A DNA stretch of 64,000 bases from the NCBI RefSeq assembly GCF_051020765.1, contig NW_027469307.1, forward strand, positions 163,879-227,878. Direction: 5' to 3'. How positions within the stretch are numbered: position 1 is the first letter of the stretch; every line of letters starts with the position of its first letter. Both the position numbers and the translations under genes were made by a program. The notes beneath the pieces are model-generated. The model had not been told where the DNA came from. It searched no databases and saw only the letters and a program-made list of their open reading frames with translations. The stretch comes from Lasioglossum baleicum. Taxonomy: Eukaryota; Arthropoda; Insecta; Hymenoptera; Halictidae. This document shows positions 50,301-63,777 of the stretch, piece by piece.

Positions 50301-53300
50301 AACGCATAACGCATAACGCATAACGCTTAACACATAACGCATAACGCATAACGCATAACGCATAACGCATAATGCATAACGCATAACGCTTAACGCATAG
50401 CCCATAGCGCATAACGCAGAACGCATAACGCATAACGCATAACGCATAACGCATAACGCATAACGCATAACGCATAACGCATAACGCATAACGCATAACG
50501 CATAACGCATAACGCATATCGCATAACGCATAACGCATAACGCATAACGCATAACGCTTAACGCATAACGCATAACGCATAACGCTTAATGCATAACGCA
50601 TAACGCTTAACGCATAGCCCATAACGCATAGCCCATAACGCATAACGCATAACGCATCGCGCATAACGCATAACGGATAACGCATAACGCATAACGCATA
50701 ACGCATAACGCATAACGCATAACGCATAACGCACAACGCATAACGCATAACGCATAATGCATAACGCATAACGCTTAACGCATAGCCCATAGCGCATAAC
50801 TCTTAACGCATAGCCCATAGCGCATAACGCATAACGCATAACGCATAACGCATAACGCATAACGCATAACGCATAACGCATAACGCATAACGCATAACGC
50901 ATAACGCATAACGCTTAACACATAACGCATAACGCATAACGCATAATGCATAACGCATAACGCTTAACGCATAGCCCATAGCGCATAACGCATAACGCAT
51001 AACGCATAACGCATAACGCATAACGCATAACGCATAACGCATAACGCATAACGCATAACGCATAACGCATAACGCATAACGCATAACGCATAACGCATAA
51101 CGCATAACGCATAACGCATAACGCATAACGCATAACGCATAACGCATAACGCATAACGCATAACGCATAACGCATAACGCATAACGCATATCGCATAACA
51201 CATATCGCATAACGCATAACGCATAACGCTTAACGCATAACGCATAACGCATAACGCATAACGGATAACGCATAACGCATAACGCATAACGCATAACGCA
51301 TAACGCATAACGCATAACGCATAACGCATAACGCATAACGCATAACGCTTAACGCATAACGCATAACGCATAACGCATAACGCATAATGCATAACGCATA
51401 ACGCTTAACGCATAGCCCATAACGCATAACGCATAACGCATAACGCATAACGCATAACGCATAACGCATAACGCATAACGCATAACGCATAACGCATAAC
51501 GCATAACGCATAACGCATAACGCATAACGCATATCGCATAACACATATCGCATAACGCATAACGCATAACGCTTAACGCATAACGCATAACGCATAACGC
51601 ATATCGCATAACACATATCGCATAACGCATAACGCATAACGCATAACGCTTAACGCATAACGCATAACGCATAACGCATAACGGATAACGCATAACGCAT
51701 AACGCATAACGCATAACGCATAACGCATAACGCATAACGCATAACGCATAACGCATAACACATAATGCATAACGCATAACGCTTAACGCATAGCCCATAA
51801 CGCATAACGCATCACGCATAACGCATAACGTATAACGCGTAACGCATAACGCATAACGAATAACGCATAACGCGTAACGCATAACGCATAACGCATAACG
51901 CATAACGCATAACGCATAACGCATAACGCATAACGCATAACGCATAACGCATAACGCATAACGCATAACGCATAACGCATAACGCATAACGCATAACGCA
52001 TAACGCATAACGCATAACGCATAACGCATAACGCATAACGCATAACGCATAACGCATAACGCATAACGCATAACGCATAACGCATAACGCATAACGCATA
52101 ACGCATAACGCATAACGCATAACGCATAACGCATAACGCATAACGCATAACGCATAACGCATAACGCATAACGCATAACGCATAACGCATAACGCATAAC
52201 GCATAACGCATAACGTATAACGCATAACGCATAACGCATAACGCATAACGCATAACGCATAACGCATAACGCATAACGCATAACGCATAACGCATAACGC
52301 ATAACGCATATCGCATAACGCATAACGCATAACGCATAACGCATAACGCATAACGCATAACGCATAACGCATAACGCATAACGCATATCGCATAACGCAT
52401 AACGCATAACGCATAACGCATAACGCTTAACGCATAACGCATAACGCATAACGCATAATGCATAACGCATAACGCTTAACGCATAGCCCATAACGCATAG
52501 CCCATAACGCATAACGCATAACGCATCGCGCATAACGCATAACGGATAACGCATAACGCATAACGCATAACGCATAACGCATATCGCATAACACATATCG
52601 CATAACGCATAACGCATAACGCTTAACGCATAACGCATAACGCATAACGCATAACGGATAACGCATAACGCATAACGCATAACGCATAACGCATAACGCA
52701 TAACGCATAACGCATAACGCATAACGCATAACGCATAACGCTTAACGCATAACGCATAACGCATAACGCATAACGCATAATGCATAACGCATAACGCTTA
52801 ACGCATAGCCCATAACGCATAACGCATAACGCATAACGCATAACGCTTAACACATAACGCATAACGCATAACGCATAACGCATAACGCATAACGCATAAT
52901 GCATAACGCATAACGCTTAACGCATAGCCCATAGCGCATAACGCAGAACGCATAACGCATAACGCATAACGCATAACGCATAACGCATAACGCATAACGC
53001 ATAACGCATAACGCATAACGCATAACGCATAACGCATAACGCACAACGCATAACGCATAACGCATAACGCATAACGCATAACGCATAACGCATAACGCAT
53101 AACGCATAACGCTTAATGCATAACGCATAACGCTTAACGCATAGCCCATAACGCATAGCCCATAACGCATAACGCATAACACATCGCGCATAACGCATAA
53201 CGGATAACGCATAACGCATAACGCATAACGGATAACGCATAACTCTTAACGCATAGCCCATAGCGCATAACGCATAACGCATAACGCATAACGCATAACG

Positions 53301-56300
53301 CATAACGCATAACGCATATCGCATAACGCATAACGCATAACGCATAACGCATAACGCTTAACGCATAACGCATAACGCATAACGCTTAATGCATAACGCA
53401 TAACGCTTAACGCATAGCCCATAACGCATAGCCCATAACGCATAACGCATAACGCATCGCGCATAACGCATAACGGATAACGCATAACGCATAACGCATA
53501 ACGCATAACGCATAACGCATAACGCACAACGCATAACGCATAACGCATAATGCATAACGCATAACGCTTAACGCATAGCCCATAGCGCATAACTCTTAAC
53601 GCATAGCCCATAGCGCATAACGCATAACGCATAACGCATAACGCATAACGCATAACGCATAACGCATAACGCATAACGCATAACGCATAACGCATAACGC
53701 ATAACGCATAACGCATAACGCTTAACACATAACGCATAACGCATAACGCATAATGCATAACGCATAACGCTTAACGCATAGCCCATAGCGCATAACGCAT
53801 AACGCATAACGCATAACGCATAACGCATAACGCATAACGCATAACGCATAACGCATAACGCATAACGCATAACGCATAACGCATAACGCATAACGCATAA
53901 CGCATAACGCATAACGCATAACGCATAACGCATAACGCATAACGCATAACGCATAACGCATAACGCATAACGCATAACGCATATCGCATAACACATATCG
54001 CATAACGCATAACGCATAACGCTTAACGCATAACGCATAACGCATTACGCATAACGGATAACGCATAACGCATAACGCATAACGCATAACGCATAACGCA
54101 TAACGCATAACGCATAACGCATAACGCATAACGCATAACGCTTAACGCATAACGCATAACGCATAACGCATAACGCATAATGCATAACGCATAACGCTTA
54201 ACGCATAGCCCATAACGCATAACGCATAACGCATAACGCATAACGCATAACGCATAACGCATAACGCATAACGCATAACGCATAACGCATAACGCATAAC
54301 GCATAACGCATAACGCATATCGCATAACACATATCGCATAACGCATAACGCATAACGCTTAACGCATAACGCATAACGCATAACGCATATCGCATAACAC
54401 ATATCGCATAACGCATAACGCATAACGCATAACGCTTAACGCATAACGCATAACGCATAACGCATAACGGATAACGCATAACGCATAACGCATAACGCAT
54501 AACGCATAACGCATAACGCATAACGCATAACGCATAACGCATAACGCATAACACATAATGCATAACGCATAACGCTTAACGCATAGCCCATAACGCATAA
54601 CGCATCACGCATAACGCATAACGTATAACGCGTAACGCATAACGCATAACGAATAACGCATAACGCGTAACGCATAACGCATAACGCATAACGCATAACG
54701 CATAACGCATAACGCATAACGCATAACGCATAACGCATAACGCATAACGCATAACGCATAACGCATAACGCATAACGCATAACGCATAACGCATAACGCA
54801 TAACGCATAACGCATAACGCATAACGCATAACGCATAACGCATAACGCATAACGCATAACGCATAACGCATAACGCATAACGCATAACGCATAACGCATA
54901 ACGCATAACGCATAACGCATAACGCATAACGCATAACGCATAACGCATAACGCATAACGCATAACGCATAACGCATAACGCATAACGCATAACGCATAAC
55001 GCATAACGCATAACGCATAACGTATAACGCATAACGCATAACGCATAACGCATAACGCATAACGCATAACGCATAACGCATAACGCATAACGCATAACGC
55101 ATAACGCATAACGCATATCGCATAACGCATAACGCATAACGCATAACGCATAACGCATAACGCATAACGCATAACGCATAACGCATAACGCATATCGCAT
55201 AACGCATAACGCATAACGCATAACGCATAACGCTTAACGCATAACGCATAACGCATAACGCATAATGCATAACGCATAACGCTTAACGCATAGCCCATAA
55301 CGCATAGCCCATAACGCATAACGCATAACGCATCGCGCATAACGCATAACGGATAACGCATAACGCATAACGCATAACGCATAACGGATAACGCATAACT
55401 CTTAACGCATAGCCCATAGCGCATAACGCATAACGCATAACGCATAACGCATAACGCATAACGCATAACGCATAACGCTTAACACATAACGCATAACGCA
55501 TAACGCATAACGCATAACGCATAATGCATAACGCATAACGCTTAACGCATAGCCCATAGCGCATAACGCAGAACGCATAACGCATAACGCATAACGCATA
55601 ACGCATAACGCATAACGCATAACGCATAACGCATAACGCATAACGCATAACGCATAACGCATAACGCACAACCCATAACGCATAACGCATAACGCATAAC
55701 GCATAACGCATAACGCATAACGCATAACGCATAACGCTTAATGCATAACGCATAACGCTTAACGCATAGCCCATAACGCATAGCCCATAACGCATAACGC
55801 ATAACACATCGCGCATAACGCATAACGGATAACGCATAACGCATAACGCATAACGGATAACGCATAACTCTTAACGCATAGCCCATAGCGCATAACGCAT
55901 AACGCATAACGCATAACGCATAACGCATAACGCATAACGCATAACGCATATCGCATAACGCATAACGCATAACGCATAACGCATAACGCTTAACGCATAA
56001 CGCATAACGCATAACGCTTAATGCATAACGCATAACGCTTAACGCATAGCCCATAACGCATAGCCCATAACGCATAACGCATAACGCATCGCGCATAACG
56101 CATAACGGATAACGCATAACGCATAACGCATAACGCATAACGCATAACGCATAACGCACAACGCATAACGCATAACGCATAATGCATAACGCATAACGCT
56201 TAACGCATAGCCCATAGCGCATAACTCTTAACGCATAGCCCATAGCGCATAACGCATAACGCATAACGCATAACGCATAACGCATAACGCATAACGCATA

Positions 56301-58158
56301 ACGCATAACGCATAACGCATAACGCATAACGCTTAACACATAACGCATAACGCATAACGCATAATGCATAACGCATAACGCTTAACGCATAGCCCATAGC
56401 GCATAACGCATAACGCATAACGCATAACGCATAACGCATAACGCATAACGCATAACGCATAACGCATAACGCATAACGCATAACGCATAACGCATAACGC
56501 ATAACGCATAACGCATAACGCACAACGCATAACGCATAACGCATAACGCATAACGCATAACGCATAACGCATAACGCATAACGCATAACGCATAACGCTT
56601 AACGCATAACGCATAACGCATAACGCATAACACATAATGCATAACGCATAACGCTTAACGCATAGCCCATAACGCATAACGCATAACGCATCACGCATAA
56701 CGCATAACGTATAACGCGTAACGCATAACGCATAACGAATAACGCATAACGCATAATGCATAACGCATAACGCATAACGCATAACGCATAACGCATAACG
56801 CATAACGCATAACGCATAACGCATAACGCATAACGCATAACGCATAACGCATAACGCATAACGCATAACGCATAACGCATAACGCATAACGCATAACGCA
56901 TAACGCATAACGCATAACGCATAACGCATAACGCATAACGCATAACGCATAACGCATAACGCATAACGCATAACGCATATCGCATAACACATATCGCATA
57001 ACGCATAACGCATAACGCTTAACGCATAACGCATAACGCATAACGCATAACGGATAACGCATAACGCATAACGCATAACGCATAACGCATAACGCATAAC
57101 GCATAACGCATAACGCATAACGCATAACGCATAACGCTTAACGCATAACGCATAACGCATAACGCATAACGCATAATGCATAACGCATAACGCTTAACGC
57201 ATAGCCCATAACGCATAACGCATAACGCATAACGCATAACGCATAACGCATAACGCATAACGCATAACGCATAACGCATAACGCATAACGCATAACGCAT
57301 AACGCATAACGCATATCGCATAACACATATCGCATAACGCATAACGCATGACGCTTAACGCATAACGCATAACGCATAACGCATATCGCATAACACATAT
57401 CGCATAACGCATAACGCATAACGCATAACGCTTAACGCATAACGCATAACGCATAACGCATAACGGATAACGCATAACGCATAACGCATAACGCATAACG
57501 CATAACGCATAACGCATAACGCATAACGCATAACGCATAACGCATAACGCATAACGCATAACGCATAACGCATAACACATAATGCATAACGCATAACGCT
57601 TAACGCATAGCCCATAACGCATAACGCATCACGCATAACGCATAACGTATAACGCGTAACGCATAACGCATAACGAATAACGCATAACGCGTAACGCATA
57701 ACGCATAACGCATAACGCATAACGCATAACGCATAACGCATAACGCATAACGCATAACGCATAACGCATAACGCATAACGCATAACGCATAACGCATAAC
57801 GCATAACGCATAACGCATAACGCATAACGCATAACGCATAACGCATAACGCATAACGCATAACGCATAACGCATAACGCATAACGCATAACGCATAACGC
57901 ATAACGCATAACGCATAACGCATAACGCATAACGCATAACGCATAACGCATAACGCATAACGCATAACGCATAACGCATAACGCATAACGCATAACGCAT
58001 AACGCATAACGTATAACGCATAACGCATAACGCATAACGCATAACGCATAACGCATAACGCATAACGCATAACGCATAACGCATAACGCATAACGCATAA
58101 CGCATATCGCATAACGCATAACGCATAACGCATAACGCATAACGCTTAACGCATAGCC

Positions 58159-61100
58159 CATAACGCATAACGCATAACGCATAACGCATAACGCATAACG
58201 CATAACGCATAACGCATAACGCATAACGCATAACGCATAACGCATAACGCATAACGCATAACGCATAACGCATAACGCATAACGCATAACGCTTAACGCA
58301 TAACGCATAACGCATAACGCATAACGCATAACGCATAACGCATAACGCATAACGCATAACGCATAACGCATAACGCATAACGCATAACGCATAACGCATA
58401 ACGCATAACGCATAACGCATAACGCATAACGCATAACGCATAACGCATAACGCATAACGCATAACGCATAACGCATAACGCATAACGCATAACGCATAAC
58501 GCATAACGCATAACGCATAACGCATAACGCATAACGCATAACGCATAACGCATAACGCATAACGCATAACGCTTAACGCATAACGCATAACGCATAACGC
58601 ATAACGCATAACGCATAACGCATAACGCATAACGCATAACGCATAACGCATAACGCATAACGCATAACGCATAACGCATAACGCATAACGCATAACGCAT
58701 AACGCATAACGCATAACGCATAACGCATAACGCATAACGCATAACGCATAACGCATAACGCATAACGCACAACGCATAACGCATAACGCATAACGCATAA
58801 CGCATAACGCATAACGCATAACGCATAACGCATAACGCATAACGCATAACGCATAACGCATAACGCATAACGCATAACGCATAACGCATAACGCATAACG
58901 CATAACGCATAACGCATAACGCATAACGCATAACGCATAACGCATAACGCATAACGCATAACGCATAACGCATAACGCATAACGCATAACGCATAACGCA
59001 TAACGCATAACGCATAACGCATACGCCATAACGCATAACGCATAACGCATAACGCATAACGCATAACGCATAACGCATAACGCATAACGCATAACGCATA
59101 ACGCATAACGCATAACGCATAACGCATAACGCATAACGCATAACGCATAACGCATAACGCATAACGCATAACGCATAACGCATAACGCATAACGCATAAC
59201 GCATAACGCATAACGCATAACGCATAACGCATAACGCATAACGCATAACGCATAACGCATAACGCATAACGCATAACGCATAACGCATAACGCATAACGC
59301 ATAACGCATAACGCATAACGCATAACGCATAACGCATAACGCATAACGCATAACGCATAACGCATAACGCATAACGCATAACGCATAACGCATAACGCAT
59401 AACGCATAACGCATAACGCATAACGCATAACGCATAACGCATAACGCATAACGCATAACGCATAACGCATAACGCATAACGCATAACGCATAACGCATAA
59501 CGCATAACGCATAACGCATAACGCATAACGCATAACGCATAACGCATAACGCATAACGCATAACGCATAACGCATAACGCATAACGCATAACGCATAACG
59601 CATAACGCATAACGCATAACGCATAACGCATAACGCATAACGCATAACGCATAACGCATAACGCATAACGCATAACGCATAACGCATAACGCATAACGCA
59701 TAACGCATAACGCATAACGCATAACGCATAACGCATAACGCATAACGCATAACGCATAACGCATAACGCATAACGCATAACGCATAACGCATAACGCATA
59801 ACGCATAACGCATAACGCATAACGCATAACGCATAACGCATAACGCATAACGCATAACGCATAACGCATAACGCATAACGCATAACGCATAACGCATAAC
59901 GCATAACGCATAACGCATAACGCATAACGCATAACGCATAACGCATAACGCATAACGCATAACGCATAACGCATAACGCATAACGCATAACGCATAACGC
60001 ATAACGCATAACGCATAACGCATAACGCATAACGCATAACGCATAACGCATAACGCATAACGCATAACGCATAACGCATAACGCATAACGCATAACGCAA
60101 ACGCATAACGCATAACGCATAACGCATAACGCTTAACGCATAACGCATAACGCATAACGCATAACGCATAACGCATAACGCATAACGCATAACGCATAAC
60201 GCATAACGCATAACGCATAACGCATAACGCATAACGCATAACGCATAACGCATAACGCATAACGCATAACGCATAACGCATAACGCATAACGCATAACGC
60301 ATAACGCATAACGCATAACGCATAACGCATAACGCATAACGCATAACGCATAACGCATAACGCATAACGCATAACGCATAACGCATAACGCATAACGCAT
60401 AACGCATAACGCATAACGCATAACGCATAACGCATAACACATAACGCATAACGCATAACGCATAACGCATAACGCATAACGCATAACGCATAACGCATAA
60501 CGCTTAACGCATAACGCATAACGCATAACGCATAACGCATAACGCATAACGCATAACGCATAACGCATACGCATAACGCATAACGCATAACGCATAACGC
60601 ATAACGCATAACGCATAACGCATAACGCATAACGCATAACGCATAACGCATAACGCATAACGCATAACGCATAACGCATAACGCATAACGCATAACGCAT
60701 AACGCATAACGCATAACGCATAACGCATAACGCATAACGCATAACGCATAACGCATAACGCATAACGCATAACGCATAACGCATAACGCATAACGCATAA
60801 CGCATAACGCATAACGCATAACGCATAACGCATAACGCATAACGCATAACGCATAACGCATAACGCATAACGCATAACGCATAACGCATAACGCATAACG
60901 CATAACGCATAACGCATAACGCATAACGCATAACGCATAACGCATAACGCATAACGCATAACGCATAACGCATAACGCATAACGCATAACGCATAACGCA
61001 TAACGCATAACGCATAACGCATAACGCTTAACGCATAACGCATAACGCATAACGCATAACGCATAACGCATAACGCATAACGCATAACGCATAACGCATA

Positions 61101-63379
61101 ACGCATAACGCATAACGCATAACGCATAACGCATAACGCATAACGCATACGCATAACGCATAACGCATAACGCATAACGCATAACGCATAACGCATAACG
61201 CATAACGCATAACGCATAACGCATAACGCATAACGCATAACGCATAACGCATAACGCATAACGCATAACGCATAACGCATAACGCATAACGCATAACGCA
61301 TAACGCATAACGCATAACGCATAACGCATAACGCATAACGCATAACGCATAACGCATAACGCATAACGCATAACGCATAACGCATAACGCATAACGCATA
61401 ACGCATAACGCATAACGCATAACGCATAACGCATAACGCATAACGCATAACGCATAACGCATAACGCATAACGCATAACGCATAACGCATAACGCATAAC
61501 GCATAACGCATAACGCATAACGCATAACGCATAACGCATAACGCATAACGCATAACGCATAACGCATAACGCATAACGCATAACGCATATCGCATAACGC
61601 ATAACGCATAACGCATAACGCATAACGCATAACGCATAACGCATAACGCATAACGCATAACGCATAACGCATAACGCATAACGCATAACGCATAACGCAT
61701 AACGCATAACGCATAACGCATAACGCATAACGCATAACGCATAACGCATAACGCATAACGCATAACGCATAACGCATAACGCATAACGCATAACGCATAA
61801 CGCATAACGCATAACGCATAACGCTTAACGCATAACGCATAACGCATAACGCATAACGCATAACGCATAACGCATAACGCATAACGCATACGCATAACGC
61901 ATAACGCATAACGCATAACGCATAACGCATAACGCATAACGCATAACGCATAACGCATAACGCATAACGCATAACGCATAACGCATAACGCATAACGCAT
62001 AACGCATAACGCATAACGCATAACGCATAACGCATAACGCATAACGCATAACGCATAACGCATAACGCATAACGCATAACGCATAACGCATAACGCATAA
62101 CGCATAACGCATAACGCATAACGCATAACGCATAACGCATAACGCATAACGCATAACGCATAACGCATAACGCATAACGCATAACGCATAACGCATAACG
62201 CATAACGCATACGCATAACGCATAACGCATAACGCATAACGCATAACGCATAACGCATAACGCATAACGCATAACGCATAACGCATAACGCATAACGCAT
62301 AACGCATAACGCATAACGCATAACGCATAACGCATAACGCATAACGCATAACGCATAACGCATAACGCATAACGCATAACGCATAACGCATAACGCATAA
62401 CGCATAACGCATAACGCATAACGCATAACGCATAACGCATAACGCATAACGCATAACGCATAACGCATAACGCATAACGCATAACGCATAACGCATAACG
62501 CATAACGCATAACGCATAACGCATAACGCATAACGCATAACGCATAACGCATAACGCATAACGCATAACGCATAACGCATAACGCATAACGCATAACGCA
62601 TAACGCATAACGCATAACGCATAACGCATAACGCATAACGCATAACGCATAACGCATAACGCATAACGCATAACGCATAACGCATAACGCATAACGCATA
62701 ACGCATAACGCATAACGCATAACGCATAACGCATAACGCTACGCATAACGCATAACGCATAACGCATAACGCATAACGCATAACGCATAACGCATAACGC
62801 ATAACGCATAACGCATAACGCATAACGCATAACGCATAACGCATAACGCATAACGCATAACGCATAACGCATAACGCAAACGCATAACGCATAACGCATA
62901 ACGCATAACGCATAACGCATAACGCATAACGCATAACGCATAACGCATAACGCATAACGCATAACGCATAACGCATAACGCATAACGCATAACGCATAAC
63001 GCATAACGCATAACGCATAACGCATAACGCATAACGCATAACGCATAACGCATAACGCATAACGCATAACGCATAACGCATAACGCATAACGCATAACGC
63101 ATAACGCATAACGCATAACGCATAACGCATAACGCATAACGCATAACGCATAACGCATAACGCATAACGCATAACGCATAACGCATAACGCATAACGCAT
63201 AACGCATAACGCATAACGCATAACGCATAACGCATAACGCATAACGCATAACGCATAACGCATAACGCATAACGCATAACGCATAACGCATAACGCATAA
63301 CGCATAACGCATAACGCATAACGCATAACGCATAACGCATAACGCATAACGCATAACGCATAACGCATAACGCATAACG
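58159..63379. repeat. Array domain G: nearly homogeneous units
   Basis: Variant units are scarce over more than 5 kb: isolated CTTAACG near 58292, 58572, 60132, 60502, 61027 and 61824, CACAACG near 58768, CATAACA near 60434 and CATATCG near 61587. The run 59027-60097 is 153 perfect units, the longest I found. At 59020-59026 the unit reads CATACGC, a lost A compensated by an added C. From 60098 on, short units break the register. Confidence 0.85.
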
Positions 63380-63777
63380 CATAGCATAGCGCATAACGCA
63401 TAACGCATAACGCATAACGCATAACGCATAACGCTTAACGCATAACGCATAACGCATAACGCATAACGCATAACTGCATAACGCATAACGCTTAACGCAT
63501 AGCCATACGCATAACGCATAACGCATAACGCATAACGCATAACGCATAACGCATAACGCATAACGCATAACGCATAACGCATAACGCATAACGCATAACG
63601 CATAACGCATAACGCATAACGCATAACGCATAACGCATAACGCATAACGCATAACGCATAACGCATAACGCATAACGCATAACGCATAACGCATAACGCA
63701 TAACGCATAACGCATAACGCATAACGCATAACGCATAACGCATAACGCTTAACGCATAACGCATAACGCATAACTAC
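60098..63777. other. Cluster of phase-breaking indels
   Basis: Abnormal units are CAAACG at 60098 and 62877, CATACG at 60566, 61146, 61887, 62208 and 63504, CTACG at 62739, CATAG at 63380, CATAACTG at 63469, CATAGC at 63498 and CATAACTAC at 63769. Nine are deletions of one base or, at 62739 and 63380, two; further ones are gains. Unit starts shift from 3 modulo 7 at 60091 to 2, 1, 0, 6, 5 and then 3 at 62744. At 63380-63509 the short forms match domain E/F motifs that have lost bases, for example CATAGCC reduced to CATAGC. Consensus error near a contig end and a genuinely eroded array segment are both possible. Confidence 0.85.

Larger units (their letters stand above)
33011..58158. repeat. 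Array domain F: CATAACT/CTTAACG and CAGAACG subfamily
   Basis: This is the most variant-rich domain. CATAACT directly before CTTAACG, then CATAGCC and CATAGCG, occurs about 24 times, with CATAACT at 33554, 33904, 36060, 36522, 39350, 39700, 39833, 40316, 40666, 43340, 43718, 44068, 44201, 44656, 45006, 47225, 47701, 48058, 50795, 53238, 53588, 55394, 55863 and 56220. All spacings are multiples of 7, and 350 bp recurs six times. CAGAACG occurs at 33232, 36235, 40015, 44362, 47400, 49178, 50088, 50417, 52944 and 55569. Double variants such as CTTAATG and paired CATATCG units separated by CATAACA are also typical. The domain stops at a CTTAACG-CATAGCC pair at 58145-58158. No gene is present. Confidence 0.85.
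35283..58158. repeat. Five dispersed copies of a CATCACG-led block in domain F
   Basis: The ordered set CATCACG, CGTATAAC-type, CGTAACG, AATAACG, CGTAACG, a long pure run, a lone CGTATAAC-type unit and CATATCG begins at 35283, 46413, 51810, 54603 and 57627. In three copies the block continues to CATAACT pairs: 36060/36522, 47225/47701 and 55394/55863. The fifth copy is cut off at about 58158, where the homogeneous domain G starts. The span given covers all copies and the different sequence between them. Confidence 0.8.

Noticed and set aside
59020..59026. Phase shift at CATACGC.
   Set aside because: The lost A is balanced by an added C, the unit is still 7 bp, and the register is the same on both sides.
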